Below are positions 40,091 through 49,443 of a DNA stretch of 64,000 nt, in pieces. Both the position numbers and the translations under genes were made by a program. This stretch comes from Phycisphaerae bacterium (GTDB taxonomy: Bacteria > Planctomycetota > Phycisphaerae > UBA1845 > UTPLA1): assembly GCA_035275405.1 (NCBI GenBank), contig DATEMU010000004.1, positions 124,001 to 188,000 on the forward strand. Direction: 5' to 3'. The notes beneath the pieces are model-generated. The model saw nothing but the letters and a program-made list of their open reading frames with translations, had not been told where the DNA came from and searched no databases. How positions within the stretch are numbered: position 1 is the stretch's first letter; every line of letters begins with the position of its first letter.

Positions 40091-41482
40091 TCAGAAATCG
40101 ATGACATCTCCCATCGCGGGAAGCGTGCACTTCAGCTGGTAACGGCGCTGGATTTGCCGGGCGAGTTCCTGACGAGGGCCGTCTTCGCCGTGCGTCAGGA
40201 TGACGCGCGGCTTGCTGGGTGCGATCACGCCGAACCAGTTGAGCAGGTCGGTCTGACCCGCATGGGCGCTGAAGCCGCTCAGCGTATGCACCCGCGCCTT
40301 GACGGCGACCTTTTCGCCGTGGATGCGAACCTCCTTGACGCCATCGACCAGTTGGCGCCCCAGCGAACCCCGGCCCTGGTAGCCGACGATCAACACCTGG
40401 GTCTCGGGTTTCCACAAATTCTGCTTCAGATGGTGCAGCACGCGCCCGCCGTTGCACATCCCGGCGCCGGCCATGATCAGGCACGTCCCCGATACATCGT
40501 TAATCTTCTTGCTGTCGTCGGCGGTCGCGCACATTTTCATAGTGCGCAGTTCCTCGCGCAGCGGCTTCTCGCGAATAAACTTATCCATCTTCTCGTGAAA
40601 CAGCTCACGGTGCTGCGTGTAAATCTTCGTCGCCTCGATGGCCATGGGGCTGTCGAGGAAGATCGGGAAGGGCGAGATCTTTTTCTTGCGGGACATCCAC
40701 CCCAGCAGGCTCGTCAGCAGTTGCGCGCGGCCCACCGCAAAGGTAGGCACGATGATCTTCCCACCCGCTTTGACTGCTTTTTGGACGACCGCGACAAACT
40801 CCTCGACGGTTTGGAGAAAGTCGCGATGATCGCGATCGCCATAAGTGGATTCCAGAAACAGGAGGTCGGCGTGTTTGAAGGGATCGAAGTTTCGCAGAAG
40901 TGGAATGCTGCGCGGTCCCAGATCGCCGGAAAACACCACTTTCTTTTCTTTCCCATCTTCGCGAATCAGCAATTGAATGCTGGTCGATCCGAGCATGTGC
41001 CCCGCTTCGGCCCAGGTCGCCCGAATCCCCGGCGCCACGTCGACGGGCTTTTGATACGGGACGGTTTGCATCTGCCCGATGATCCCATCCGCCTCTTCCG
41101 GAGTGTAAAGCGGTTCGACCGGCGGCTTTCCCATGCGCAGGTTCTTTCGCGTTTGACGCTGGGCATCCCCCACCTGGAGCCGCGCCGAATCGCGAACGAT
41201 CAACGCCGCCATTTTCGCCGTGGCGGGAGTGGCGAAGACCGGCCCCCGCCATCCGAGCTTGGTGAGCAGCGGCAGGCGCCCGGTGTGGTCCAGATGCCCG
41301 TGGGTCAGCAGCACCGCGTCGAGTTTCATGTTCGGGTTCGCCGGCGGGCGGTTCAGCGCCTCGCTCCGTTTCCCGCCTTGGAACAGGCCGCAATCCACCA
41401 GGATGCGGGAACTTTTCGTTTCGACCACGTAAGCCGAGCCGGTCACTTCGCCGCCCGCCGCACCCACCACTTTGATCTTCAT
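40091..41482 (-). CDS. Beta-CASP metallo-beta-lactamase ribonuclease (YSH1/CPSF-like)
   Basis: A 463-residue protein of the KH-less beta-CASP family found in many bacteria. MBL motifs: LTHGHLDHTGRLP, GHMLGSTSIQL (AEAGHMLGS) and VFSGDLGPR. Beta-CASP motifs: FLESTYGDRDH, IIVPTFAVGRAQLL, DSPMAIEAT and the final SGFSAHAGQTDLL plus ILTHGE. All metal ligands seem present, so it should cleave RNA. Its ATG overlaps the stop of the LOG gene by four bases. Homologues often sit near acetate kinase and phosphoketolase genes in environmental bacteria, as I recall, for unknown reasons. Confidence 0.93.
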   Translation of the reverse strand: MKIKVVGAAGGEVTGSAYVVETKSSRILVDCGLFQGGKRSEALNRPPANPNMKLDAVLLTHGHLDHTGRLPLLTKLGWRGPVFATPATAKMAALIVRDSARLQVGDAQRQTRKNLRMGKPPVEPLYTPEEADGIIGQMQTVPYQKPVDVAPGIRATWAEAGHMLGSTSIQLLIREDGKEKKVVFSGDLGPRSIPLLRNFDPFKHADLLFLESTYGDRDHRDFLQTVEEFVAVVQKAVKAGGKIIVPTFAVGRAQLLTSLLGWMSRKKKISPFPIFLDSPMAIEATKIYTQHRELFHEKMDKFIREKPLREELRTMKMCATADDSKKINDVSGTCLIMAGAGMCNGGRVLHHLKQNLWKPETQVLIVGYQGRGSLGRQLVDGVKEVRIHGEKVAVKARVHTLSGFSAHAGQTDLLNWFGVIAPSKPRVILTHGEDGPRQELARQIQRRYQLKCTLPAMGDVIDF

Positions 41483-42297
41483 TTGCTCCTCTTCGGGGCT
41501 TGCGGGCGCCGGTCAGATGACCTCAATCGCGCGCGAACCGTCGGGGAAAGGCTGCGCCGAATGACGTCAACGGCCTCGGCGGGCGAATCGGTGACCCACC
41601 CAAAGCGCACTTCATCGTCCGTAAAGACACCTTGCTTCTTCATGAATTGGCCCCAGGCCCGCATCCCCGCCCAGAACGTCTCTCCCATGAGGATCACTGG
41701 AAACGGTCCAATTTTTTTGCACTGAATCAGCGTCGCCGCCTCGAAGAGCTCGTCCAGGGTGCCCAGCCCGCCGGGCATGATAATAAACGCACAGGAGTAT
41801 TTGACGAGCATTACCTTGCGCGTAAAGAAGTAATGAAACTCGACGCTCTTGTCGACGTACGGGTTGGCGCACTGCTCGTGTGGGAGAATGATGTTCAGTC
41901 CGTAGCTGACGCCGCCCGCCTCATGGGCCCCCCGATTGGCGGCCTCCATAATGCCCGGCCCGCCGCCCGTAAGCGTCGCGAAACCCGCCCGGGCCAGTTC
42001 GGACCCCACGGCCCGCGCCAGCTTGTAATAGCGATGATTTTCCTTGAAGCGCGCGGAACCAAAGACCGTGACAGCCGGGCCGAGCTGGTAGAGCCCTTTG
42101 AACCCGCGCACGAATTCACCCTGAATTCGCTTGAGCCGGGCGGCCTCCTTTTGCGGCGAGCGCGTTTCTGCGAGAAATGCGCGCTCACCATCGCCCTTGC
42201 CCGTGACGGGTAGTTCGTAGGCCGGACCGCCGGCCTTTTTCCATTGCGCCTTCCAATCCCGTTCCCACTCGTCGACCGTTCGCCGCTTGCGAGGCAT
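41479..42297 (-). CDS. LOG family protein (TIGR00730-like nucleotide phosphoribohydrolase)
   Basis: A 272-residue protein of the family annotated as lysine decarboxylase but shown in plants and bacteria to release cytokinin-like bases from nucleoside monophosphates or to cleave nucleotides. It has GGGPGIMEAANRGAHEAGG and PGGLGTLDELFEAATLIQ, the two signature motifs (PGGxGTxxE). About 70 residues precede the core, longer than minimal LOGs. It is the first gene of the leftward operon ending in phosphoketolase; upstream lies the 326-base divergent control region. Confidence 0.92.
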   Translation of the reverse strand: MPRKRRTVDEWERDWKAQWKKAGGPAYELPVTGKGDGERAFLAETRSPQKEAARLKRIQGEFVRGFKGLYQLGPAVTVFGSARFKENHRYYKLARAVGSELARAGFATLTGGGPGIMEAANRGAHEAGGVSYGLNIILPHEQCANPYVDKSVEFHYFFTRKVMLVKYSCAFIIMPGGLGTLDELFEAATLIQCKKIGPFPVILMGETFWAGMRAWGQFMKKQGVFTDDEVRFGWVTDSPAEAVDVIRRSLSPTVRARLRSSDRRPQAPKRSK

Positions 42298-42623
42298 GAA
42301 TGCTCAAACTTCCCTTCGGGCCCTTCGCGCCAGGAAACGTCCCCGCGGAAAGTGTAACAGAAAACGACCGTGAACCCGCGGAATCCCATTCGCGCGGCTG
42401 CGGCAACGTGCAAACAAGTGAACGAGCCGACAGAATCTGAACAAAATTACGACCGGCGACGACGCTCCGCGGACATGCCGCTATCCCGTTTAACCTTAAC
42501 TAGTTATGCTCCACCCACTGGCAAAGTGACCGACCTGGCATGGGAAATGCTAGTGACATAGATAACGCGGCTTATCCAAAGGGACGCTTGTGATATGCGC
42601 GCACTTCAACGAGGTTTTGAATC
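42298..42623. other. Divergent control region between the two acetyl-phosphate operons
   Basis: A 326-base gap without a convincing gene; a 63-residue frame at 42370-42561 has no family resemblance. It should carry the promoters of both operons. A strong sigma-54-like site is visible for the rightward operon (42536-42551). No matching site was found in the other direction, and I could not recognise an activator-binding palindrome. Confidence 0.6.
42536..42551 (+). promoter_or_regulatory. Sigma-54 (RpoN) -24/-12 promoter before the DUF3141-pta-fabI-ackA operon
   Basis: TGGCATGGGAAATGCT matches the sigma-54 consensus TGGCAYG-N4-TTGCW with the exact GG-to-GC spacing and one mismatch (A for the first T of TTGC). 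It lies 72 bases before the ATG of the DUF3141 gene, a normal leader length. A sigma-54 promoter needs an ATP-driven enhancer-binding activator, which is not in the window. Confidence 0.6.
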
Positions 42624-44789
42624 ATGAGTACTGCACCATTTACCGCCAAGCCGAATGCCTTTGATCCTGTCATCCACGGATTCGAATACGCGGTCGACGC
42701 GTTTCAGCGATCCATCCTGTTCTGGGATGTGCTGCGACAACGCGGCAACAACTACCTGGACCATAAAAAAAAGGGGCAACCCCCAATTCTTCAATTCGAA
42801 TACGAGACGATCATCGACGGGCGAACTCTCGAGCAGCCCGTCAACTACGCCCTGCTGCGGATCAAGCCCGAGCCGGGAAAGCCGACTGATCCGCGCAAGC
42901 GACCGTACGTCATCGTCGATCCGCGCGCGGGACATGGGCCGGGCATCGGCGGGTCGAAGCACGATTCGCAGGTCGGCGTGGCGTTGCGCGCGGGGCATCC
43001 CGTTTATTTTGTGACCTTCTTCCCGGAGCCGATGTCGGGACAGAAGCTGCGCGATGTCGCCGCGGCCGAGGCGCACTTCATCGAAGAGGTCGCGCGACGG
43101 CATCCGAATGCCCAGGGCAAGCCGTGTGTCGTCGGAAACTGCCAGGCCGGATGGGCCGTCGCGGCGCTGGCGGCAGTGCGACCGGACATCATGGGCCCGG
43201 TCATCCTCAACGGCGCGCCGCTTTCGTACTGGGGCGGGGCCTCGGGCCAGAACCCGATGCGCTATGCGGGCGGTCTCTTGGGCGGGAAGTGGCTGGAGTC
43301 AATGGCTTGCGACCTGGGCGACGGCCTGTTTGATGGCGCGCATCTGGTTTCAAACTTCGAGAACCTCGATCCGGCCAACACGTTTTGGAAGAAATACTAC
43401 AACCTCTATTCGAAGATCGACACGGAGGCCCCCCGGTTCCTGGGGTTTGAAACCTGGTGGGGCGGTTATTTCCTGATGAACCGGGAAGAAATCGACGCCA
43501 TCGTATCCGAACTGTTCATTGGGAATAAGCTGGCGACCGGGCGGATCGCGAGTCCCGACGGAAAGACGGTGGACCTCCGCAACATCCGTTCGCCCATCGT
43601 CGTGTTCGCTTCGCAGGGCGACAACATCACGCCGCCTCAGCAAGCACTGAACTGGATCGAAGATGTGTACGGCGACGAGCAGGCGATCATCGCCAATGAC
43701 CAGGTGATCGTGTACATGGTCCATGAGGACATCGGGCACCTGGGCATCTTCGTTTCGGGGCGCGTGGCGGCGAAAGAGCACAAGGAGATGGTCGAGACGC
43801 TGGAGATGATCGACGCCCTGCCGGCGGGACTTTACGAGATGATCATCGAGCGCAAGGATTCCTCTGCCAAGCGCGCTGACTTGGAACCCGGCGACTACCT
43901 CGTGCGGTTCGAGGCGCGGAAGATGGACGACATCCGCTCGCTGGAAGATACCCGCAAAGACGAGGAGGCCTTTCAGACCGTCGAGGCCGTCTCCGAAGTC
44001 AATGATCAGCTCTACAAGACATTCGTCAGCCCGTGGGTGCAGGCCATGTCACCGCCGTGGGCCGAGACGTTGCGAAATCTCCACCCGTTGCGCACTAAGT
44101 ATGAGTGGTTCTCCGATCGGAATCCGCTGTTGGCGCCGGTTTCGGCGACGGCCGATGTCGTGCGGGAAAACCGCCTCCCTGTGAAGGCGGACAATCCGTT
44201 CCTGGCGTTTGAAAAGATGGCTTCGGAGGCCATCACCTCCTCGCTCGATGCATTCCGCGACCTGCGTGACACGTGGAGCGAGGGCGTTTTCAAGATGATG
44301 TATGGGCCGTTGGGTTTCGGCGCAATCTACCCGCCCAAACCTCGCGCTACGACACCCGCCGCACCCACCGAGTCTTCAGCCGCGTTTCCGGACGAAGACT
44401 ATGAATCGGGCGGACCCCTGGCGGCCGTTCTCCGTATGATCGCAGCGGCGGTGATCGAAGTCGGCGTCTTCGATCGCCGATCTGCACGGGTGTTCCGCGC
44501 CTTACTGGAAAAAAGCCAGTTCAAAGACACCCAGCCGGAAGAGGTGCGGACGATCTTTAAGCAGCAGGCCCGGTTGTTGCGACAAAATCGGGACCGCGCC
44601 CTCGAGGCACTGGCGGTGATGCTCCCCACCCGGGAGGTGCGCCGCCTTGCTGTCGATGTTGTACGACAGATACTGCTTCTGGCCCCCGACGACATTCGCG
44701 TCGACCGCCCCTTGGCCAAAAAACTCTCAGACGTGCTGGATATGAACCTGCGGGAATTGCCCGAGTCGGCGGCCCTCGCCGCCGTATGA
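42624..44789 (+). CDS. DUF3141 alpha/beta-hydrolase-like protein with TerB-like C-terminus
   Basis: A 721-residue protein. The first 500 residues resemble a polyhydroxyalkanoate-synthase-like alpha/beta hydrolase (DUF3141): VDPRAGHGPGIGGSKHDSQV, VVGNCQAGWAVAALA as nucleophile elbow with Cys in GNCQAG (PHA synthases use Cys in this position), IVVFASQGDNITPPQQ (Asp) and VHEDIGHLGIFVSG (His). The catalytic triad seems present. Residues about 590-715 are helical and resemble TerB-like domains (LAAVLRMIAAAVIEVGVFDR). It leads the operon with pta, fabI and ackA. Relatives are found with phosphoketolase and PHB genes, but I know of no firm function. PHA binding or turnover is a guess. Confidence 0.85.
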   Translation: MSTAPFTAKPNAFDPVIHGFEYAVDAFQRSILFWDVLRQRGNNYLDHKKKGQPPILQFEYETIIDGRTLEQPVNYALLRIKPEPGKPTDPRKRPYVIVDPRAGHGPGIGGSKHDSQVGVALRAGHPVYFVTFFPEPMSGQKLRDVAAAEAHFIEEVARRHPNAQGKPCVVGNCQAGWAVAALAAVRPDIMGPVILNGAPLSYWGGASGQNPMRYAGGLLGGKWLESMACDLGDGLFDGAHLVSNFENLDPANTFWKKYYNLYSKIDTEAPRFLGFETWWGGYFLMNREEIDAIVSELFIGNKLATGRIASPDGKTVDLRNIRSPIVVFASQGDNITPPQQALNWIEDVYGDEQAIIANDQVIVYMVHEDIGHLGIFVSGRVAAKEHKEMVETLEMIDALPAGLYEMIIERKDSSAKRADLEPGDYLVRFEARKMDDIRSLEDTRKDEEAFQTVEAVSEVNDQLYKTFVSPWVQAMSPPWAETLRNLHPLRTKYEWFSDRNPLLAPVSATADVVRENRLPVKADNPFLAFEKMASEAITSSLDAFRDLRDTWSEGVFKMMYGPLGFGAIYPPKPRATTPAAPTESSAAFPDEDYESGGPLAAVLRMIAAAVIEVGVFDRRSARVFRALLEKSQFKDTQPEEVRTIFKQQARLLRQNRDRALEALAVMLPTREVRRLAVDVVRQILLLAPDDIRVDRPLAKKLSDVLDMNLRELPESAALAAV

Positions 44790-44809
44790 CGGATGCAAAG
44801 GTGAACATC

Positions 44810-45784
44810 ATGAGCGCAGCAGCAACGATGGACTCAAAAACCGAACGACGCCACGACGCCTACGAGAAATTACTTCAACGATGCCGGGCGCTCGAGCCGG
44901 TGGTGACGGCCGTGGCGTATCCGTGTGAGGAAACGGCGTTGACCGGTCCCGTGGAGGCGGCCGAAGCTCGGCTGATCAAGCCGATTCTGGTGGGTCCGCG
45001 GCAGAAGATCCGCGACGTCGCCAAGTCCGCGGGATTGACGATCGATTGCTACGAAATTGTGGATGTGCCCGACAGCCACGCGGCGGCGGCGAAGGCGGTC
45101 GAACTCGTCCGCTCGGCCCGCGCCGAGATTCTGATGAAGGGCAGCCTGCACACGGACGAATTTATGGGCGCCATCGTTGCTTCGGCCACGGGGCTGCGCA
45201 CCGGTCGGCGGATCAGCCACGCATTTGTCATGTCCGTCCCGACCTATTCCAAGGCTCTGATCATTACTGATTCGGCAATCAACATCGCCCCGACCCTCGA
45301 CGACAAGCGGGACATCTGCCAGAACGCGATCGACCTGGCCCATAGCCTGGGTCTGGAGTTGCCAAAGGTCGCCATTCTCTCCGCAGTCGAGACAGTTACC
45401 ACGAAAATTCCCTCGACGATCGACGCGGCGGCGCTGTGCAAAATGGCTGACCGCGGACAGATTACCGGCGCGTTGCTTGACGGGCCGCTGGCCATGGACA
45501 ACGCGATCAATCTCGAAGCGGCCCATACCAAGGGGATCGATTCGGCGGTCGCGGGCGACGCGGATATCCTCATCGCCCCCGATTTGGAGGCAGGGAACAT
45601 CCTGGCCAAACAGTTGACATTCCTGGCGAAGGCCGACGCCGCCGGATTGGTGCTAGGCGCGCGCGTTCCCATCATCCTCACGAGCCGCGCCGACAGCGTG
45701 CGCGTGCGCATGGCCTCCTGCGGTGTCGCGCTGCTGGTCGCGCACGCGCGGCGGACCGGCCAAGCCGTCGGCAACGCCTCTTGA
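44810..45784 (+). CDS. pta: Phosphate acetyl/butyryltransferase
   Basis: A 324-residue enzyme of the Pta/Ptb family that exchanges acetyl (or butyryl) between CoA and phosphate. ILMKGSLHTDEFMGAIV, RRISHAFVMSVPTYSKALIITD and DALIAPDLEAGNILAKQL-like motifs (DADILIAPDLEAGNILAKQL) are typical of the short Ptb/bifunctional type, which lacks the DRTGG regulatory domain of long Pta. The start is taken as ATG 44810 because AAAGGTGA precedes it; ATG 44786 overlaps the previous stop by four bases but has no ribosome site. With ackA and the phosphoketolase it handles acetyl phosphate. Confidence 0.92.
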   Translation: MSAAATMDSKTERRHDAYEKLLQRCRALEPVVTAVAYPCEETALTGPVEAAEARLIKPILVGPRQKIRDVAKSAGLTIDCYEIVDVPDSHAAAAKAVELVRSARAEILMKGSLHTDEFMGAIVASATGLRTGRRISHAFVMSVPTYSKALIITDSAINIAPTLDDKRDICQNAIDLAHSLGLELPKVAILSAVETVTTKIPSTIDAAALCKMADRGQITGALLDGPLAMDNAINLEAAHTKGIDSAVAGDADILIAPDLEAGNILAKQLTFLAKADAAGLVLGARVPIILTSRADSVRVRMASCGVALLVAHARRTGQAVGNAS

Positions 45785-45808
45785 CCCAGGCAACAAGGAG
45801 TATCGCCC

Positions 45809-46588
45809 ATGGCTGACATTTCCTCGCCACCGTTACTCGGGCGAAAGGCGCTGGTGCTCGGAGTGGCCAACGAGCACTCGATCGCCTTCGGTTGTGCCCG
45901 TGCCTTCCGGAAGGTCGGCGCCGAATTAGCCCTCACGTACCTGAACGAAAAGGCCAAGCCATTCGTCGAGCCGTTGGCCCGGCAGTTGGAGGCCGCCATC
46001 TTCGAACCTCTCGACGTGCAGAAGCCCGGACAACTCGAAGCAGTTTTCGAGCGCATTCGACAGACCTGGGGCCGACTGGACATCGCCCTCCACTCGATCG
46101 CCTTTGCGCCGAAGGAGGACCTCCAAGGCGGCCTGCTCAACTGTTCGCCGGAAGGATTCTCGCTGGCCATGGACGTGTCCTGCCATTCGTTCGTTCGGAT
46201 GGCACGATTAGCGGCCCCGCTCATGAACGACGGCGGGACGCTCCTTGCCATGAGTTACCACGGCGCGAACAAGGTCGTTCCCAACTACGCCGTAATGGGC
46301 CCGGTGAAGGCGGCGTTGGAGGCGGCTGTGCGCTACCTGGCCCATGAACTGGGGCCGAAAGGAATCCGCGTCCACGCCATCTCTCCCGGCCCGATTAAGA
46401 CGCGCGCCGCGTCCGGTCTCAAGGACTTCGACTTGTTATTGAACAATGCGGCGAATCGCGCGCCGGTCGGGGAACTGGTCGACATTGACGACGTCGGTAT
46501 GACTGCCGCATATCTGGCGACACCATACGCCCGCCGCGTCACTGGCAGCACGACCTACGTCGATGGCGGACTGAGCATAATGGGTTAG
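45809..46588 (+). CDS. fabI: Enoyl-[acyl-carrier-protein] reductase, FabI-like
   Basis: A 259-residue SDR-fold enzyme of the FabI group, reducing enoyl-ACP with NAD(P)H. LGVANEHSIAFGCARAFRK is the FabI-type nucleotide motif, IALHSIAFAP follows, and the catalytic VVPNYAVMGPVKAALEAAVR has Tyr-x6-Lys. ISPGPIKTRAASGL and YVDGGLSIMG close the family signature. It stands between pta and ackA, 24 bases after pta, behind AAGGAG. Such pta-fabI-ackA order is recurrent in environmental bacteria, where the FabI copy may be a second, specialised reductase and not the housekeeping one. Confidence 0.92.
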   Translation: MADISSPPLLGRKALVLGVANEHSIAFGCARAFRKVGAELALTYLNEKAKPFVEPLARQLEAAIFEPLDVQKPGQLEAVFERIRQTWGRLDIALHSIAFAPKEDLQGGLLNCSPEGFSLAMDVSCHSFVRMARLAAPLMNDGGTLLAMSYHGANKVVPNYAVMGPVKAALEAAVRYLAHELGPKGIRVHAISPGPIKTRAASGLKDFDLLLNNAANRAPVGELVDIDDVGMTAAYLATPYARRVTGSTTYVDGGLSIMG

Positions 46589-46633
46589 GGAACAGCGACG
46601 CACCAGACCAATGCTCATTGAAGGAATGATCCT

Positions 46634-47842
46634 ATGAATGATGCCATCATTGTTCTCAACGCCGGTTCGTCGAGCCTGAAGTTCTCGATTTATGCGATGG
46701 TCGATCAGCGACTGGACCTCAAAGCGCGGGGACAAATCGAGGGCCTCGGCACGGCGCCGCACTTCAAAGCCAAGGATTGCGACGGTCGGTCGTTGGCGGA
46801 CCACACCCTGGGAGAATCGTCTGCGAAGTTCGGTCATCCCGAGGCCTTCGCACATTTGGCGGAGTGGGTGCGGTCGGAGTTTGGCGGGCAATTGAGGGCT
46901 GTGGCCATCGGCCATCGCATTGCCCACGGCGGGCCGGATTTCGTCAAAGCGACGCGGATCGATGACGACGTCTTGTCGCGATTGGAGCAGCTCATCCCTC
47001 TGGTGCCCCTCCATCAACCGCACAACATCGCCGCCATCAAGGCCGTCGCCAAACTGCGACCCGACATGACTCAGGTCGCCTGCTTCGACACGGCCTTTCA
47101 CCAGGGTCGGGCAAAAGTGACCGAGCGATTGGGACTGCCCGACCAGATGTTTCGGCGGGGGGTGCGCCGCTGGGGCTTCCACGGCCTCTCCTACGAATCC
47201 ATTTCGCGGCAATTCCGGGAGATCGCCCCCGAAGTCGCGGCCGGCCGCGTGATCGTCGCACACCTGGGCAGCGGGGCGAGCCTGTGCGCGATGAATAATG
47301 GCCGCAGCGTGGAAACCACGATGGGTTTCTCCGCGCTGGACGGCGTGCCGATGGGGACGCGTTGCGGGAGCCTCGACCCCGGCGTCATCCTCTATCTCTT
47401 GCGGGAGGGCTGGGACCTCGAACGCCTCGAGGATCTGCTCTACAAGAAATCCGGGCTCCTGGGAATCTCGACCGTCAGTAATGATGTGCGCGTTCTACTC
47501 GATAACAGCAATCCGCTTGCAGCGGACGCGATTGAGTACTTCGTCTATCGCGTCGTACGCGAAATCGGATCGTTAGCAGCGGCGCTGGGCGGATTGGATG
47601 CGCTGATCTTCACGGCGGGTATTGGTGAGAATTCTCCCGTGATACGCGAGCGCGTGTGCCTGGGCGCGGCTTGGCTCGGAATTGACATCGATCGCGAGGC
47701 TAACCGGCAAAACAAACGGCGCATATCAATGCCCGGGCCGAAACCGTCCGTCTGGATGATCCCGACGGATGAGGAAGGCGTGATTGCCTCCCAAACGAAT
47801 GAAATCGTCTGCGCAATGGCGAACCGGACGAGAAACGATTAG
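46634..47842 (+). CDS. ackA: Acetate kinase
   Basis: Makes ATP and acetate from acetyl phosphate and ADP, and the reverse. The 402 residues show the acetate kinase signatures: IIVLNAGSSSLKFSIY at the start, GHRIAHGG, FDTAFHQ, RRWGFHGLSYE, VIVAHLGSGASLCA and ALIFTAGIGENSP. AGGAAUG-like sequence (AAGGAATGATCCT) precedes the ATG. It is the last gene of the sigma-54-type operon; 29 bases separate it from the next secreted-protein gene, so read-through is possible. Confidence 0.96.
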   Translation: MNDAIIVLNAGSSSLKFSIYAMVDQRLDLKARGQIEGLGTAPHFKAKDCDGRSLADHTLGESSAKFGHPEAFAHLAEWVRSEFGGQLRAVAIGHRIAHGGPDFVKATRIDDDVLSRLEQLIPLVPLHQPHNIAAIKAVAKLRPDMTQVACFDTAFHQGRAKVTERLGLPDQMFRRGVRRWGFHGLSYESISRQFREIAPEVAAGRVIVAHLGSGASLCAMNNGRSVETTMGFSALDGVPMGTRCGSLDPGVILYLLREGWDLERLEDLLYKKSGLLGISTVSNDVRVLLDNSNPLAADAIEYFVYRVVREIGSLAAALGGLDALIFTAGIGENSPVIRERVCLGAAWLGIDIDREANRQNKRRISMPGPKPSVWMIPTDEEGVIASQTNEIVCAMANRTRND

Positions 47843-47871
47843 AATCGTCGCCTTAGCCTCTGGAGGAACTT

Positions 47872-49380
47872 ATGTTCATCAGATCGTTTATCTCCTCGCT
47901 CGTAATTTCCCTCGTTTGTTTTCTGGTTTCACCGGACAATTCGCTCGGCGACGCCCCTGACCTCGTCAACCGCGTTCCTCCCGGCGCCAACGTCATCGCC
48001 TATGTCAACGTGGAGGCGATGCTCAATAGCAAGGTAGCGCGGCAGGAGAATTGGCGCAGCATGATGTCGAACGCCTACTCCGCCGGGCCGCTGATCGTGC
48101 CGCCCGACGCGAAACAAGTGATGATGGCCTCCTGGTTGGAGCCGACCACCGTGGAACCGATTTGGGAAGTCTCGGTCATTCAACTTTCCAAGCCCGTTTC
48201 CATGAAGCGCATCGCGAGTGATGCGAACGGTTTTACGGACGCCCTGGGCGGCAAGTTGGCCGCGTGGTCGCCGGCGAACGCCTACTACGTTCGACTCGAC
48301 AAACAGCTTCTCGGCGTCGTGTGTCCCGCGGATCGGCAATTCGCCGCGCGGTGGACCGCCGGAGCGGGCTCCAGCGCCGAGACGCTCTCACCATATCTGC
48401 GCGCGGCGGTGGACGAAATAAAGCAAGGAACGGGATATTTTTTCGCCCTCGATCTTCAGGACGCAGTCGGCGAAAAACGCGTCCGCCGCCGGTTAGACAT
48501 GGGCGAATTCGATTGCCTGGCAGACAAAAAGTTTGACGCCCGCAAAGTCAGCGAGATCATCGCCAGCGTGAAGGGATTGAAACTGACGGTTGAAGTTCAT
48601 GGCGATATTAGGGGCAAGTGTGCGATCGAATTCGGTCGCCCGGTCGCCGCCTTGTCCGCCTTTGCCCAGCCGTTGTTAATGGAGATTCTCGAAAAGGCCG
48701 GGGCCTCCATCGACGATATCGCGGGGTGGAAGTTCACAACGAGCGACACGTCAATCCTTGCCAGCGGTTCGCTTTCGACGGAGGGACTGCGCCTCCTGTG
48801 CAGCATTATCAATCCGCCCCACCCGACGGACACCGAGGAAACCGCCGACCAACCCGGCGACGAGGGCAAATCGAAGGGCGAATCGCCGAGTAACGCCCAA
48901 GTCGCTGCGTCAAAACAGTACTATCGGTCAGTTTCGAAAACCATTGATGGGTTCGGCGCGCGGGCGCGAACGGCCACGTCCCTGGCCAAGGGCGCCACCT
49001 ACGTGGGGCGCGACGCCCGCAATATCAGTCGCCTGCCGATTGTGAATGTCGACCCTGAATTGGTCCAATGGGGCGCCAGTGTGAGTTCGCAGTTGCTCCA
49101 GGTGGCCTCTACGCTCGGCGTAAGCGGCCTTCAGGCGCGCGCAAAGGCCGAGAGCATTCTGAATCCCTACGAAAGCGGCGGCTATCAGTCGGAACTGGAG
49201 ATTCGGTCCGACCCCAATGCGGAAATCGATCGCCAGAACGCCGCGCGCCAGCGGCGCGCCGCCGTCGCCGAAGAAAAAACGAAGGCGCTGGAACAGGCCA
49301 CTCAGATTCTGTTGCAGCTTGAAGCCGGGCGCTCGCAAATCCGGGCGGCGATGACGCAAAAATACAACGCGGAGTTCTAA
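47872..49380 (+). CDS. Exported protein of unknown function
   Basis: A 502-residue protein with a clear signal peptide (about 1-25: SSLVISLVCFLVSPDNSLGDA). The body has alternating strands, for example RVPPGANVIAYVNVEAMLNS, a phrase typical of a secreted family in planctomycetes that I can recognise only as hypothetical. Residues about 325-350 are an acidic, Glu/Asp/Ser-rich linker. The C-terminal 70 residues are a charged helix (DRQNAARQRRAAVAEEKTKA). GGAGGAAC precedes the ATG. Periplasmic or surface location is likely. Two more exported proteins follow. Confidence 0.75.
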   Translation: MFIRSFISSLVISLVCFLVSPDNSLGDAPDLVNRVPPGANVIAYVNVEAMLNSKVARQENWRSMMSNAYSAGPLIVPPDAKQVMMASWLEPTTVEPIWEVSVIQLSKPVSMKRIASDANGFTDALGGKLAAWSPANAYYVRLDKQLLGVVCPADRQFAARWTAGAGSSAETLSPYLRAAVDEIKQGTGYFFALDLQDAVGEKRVRRRLDMGEFDCLADKKFDARKVSEIIASVKGLKLTVEVHGDIRGKCAIEFGRPVAALSAFAQPLLMEILEKAGASIDDIAGWKFTTSDTSILASGSLSTEGLRLLCSIINPPHPTDTEETADQPGDEGKSKGESPSNAQVAASKQYYRSVSKTIDGFGARARTATSLAKGATYVGRDARNISRLPIVNVDPELVQWGASVSSQLLQVASTLGVSGLQARAKAESILNPYESGGYQSELEIRSDPNAEIDRQNAARQRRAAVAEEKTKALEQATQILLQLEAGRSQIRAAMTQKYNAEF

Positions 49381-49443
49381 TCATTGCAGCATGCCGGTTT
49401 GTTCGCGGACATTGAGCAACGCCGATTGCCGGGAGGAGCGCTG

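Noticed and set aside
40001-41725. A 574-codon open frame antisense to the beta-CASP RNase gene
   Set aside because: The sense gene has all metal motifs, and the antisense translation has none.
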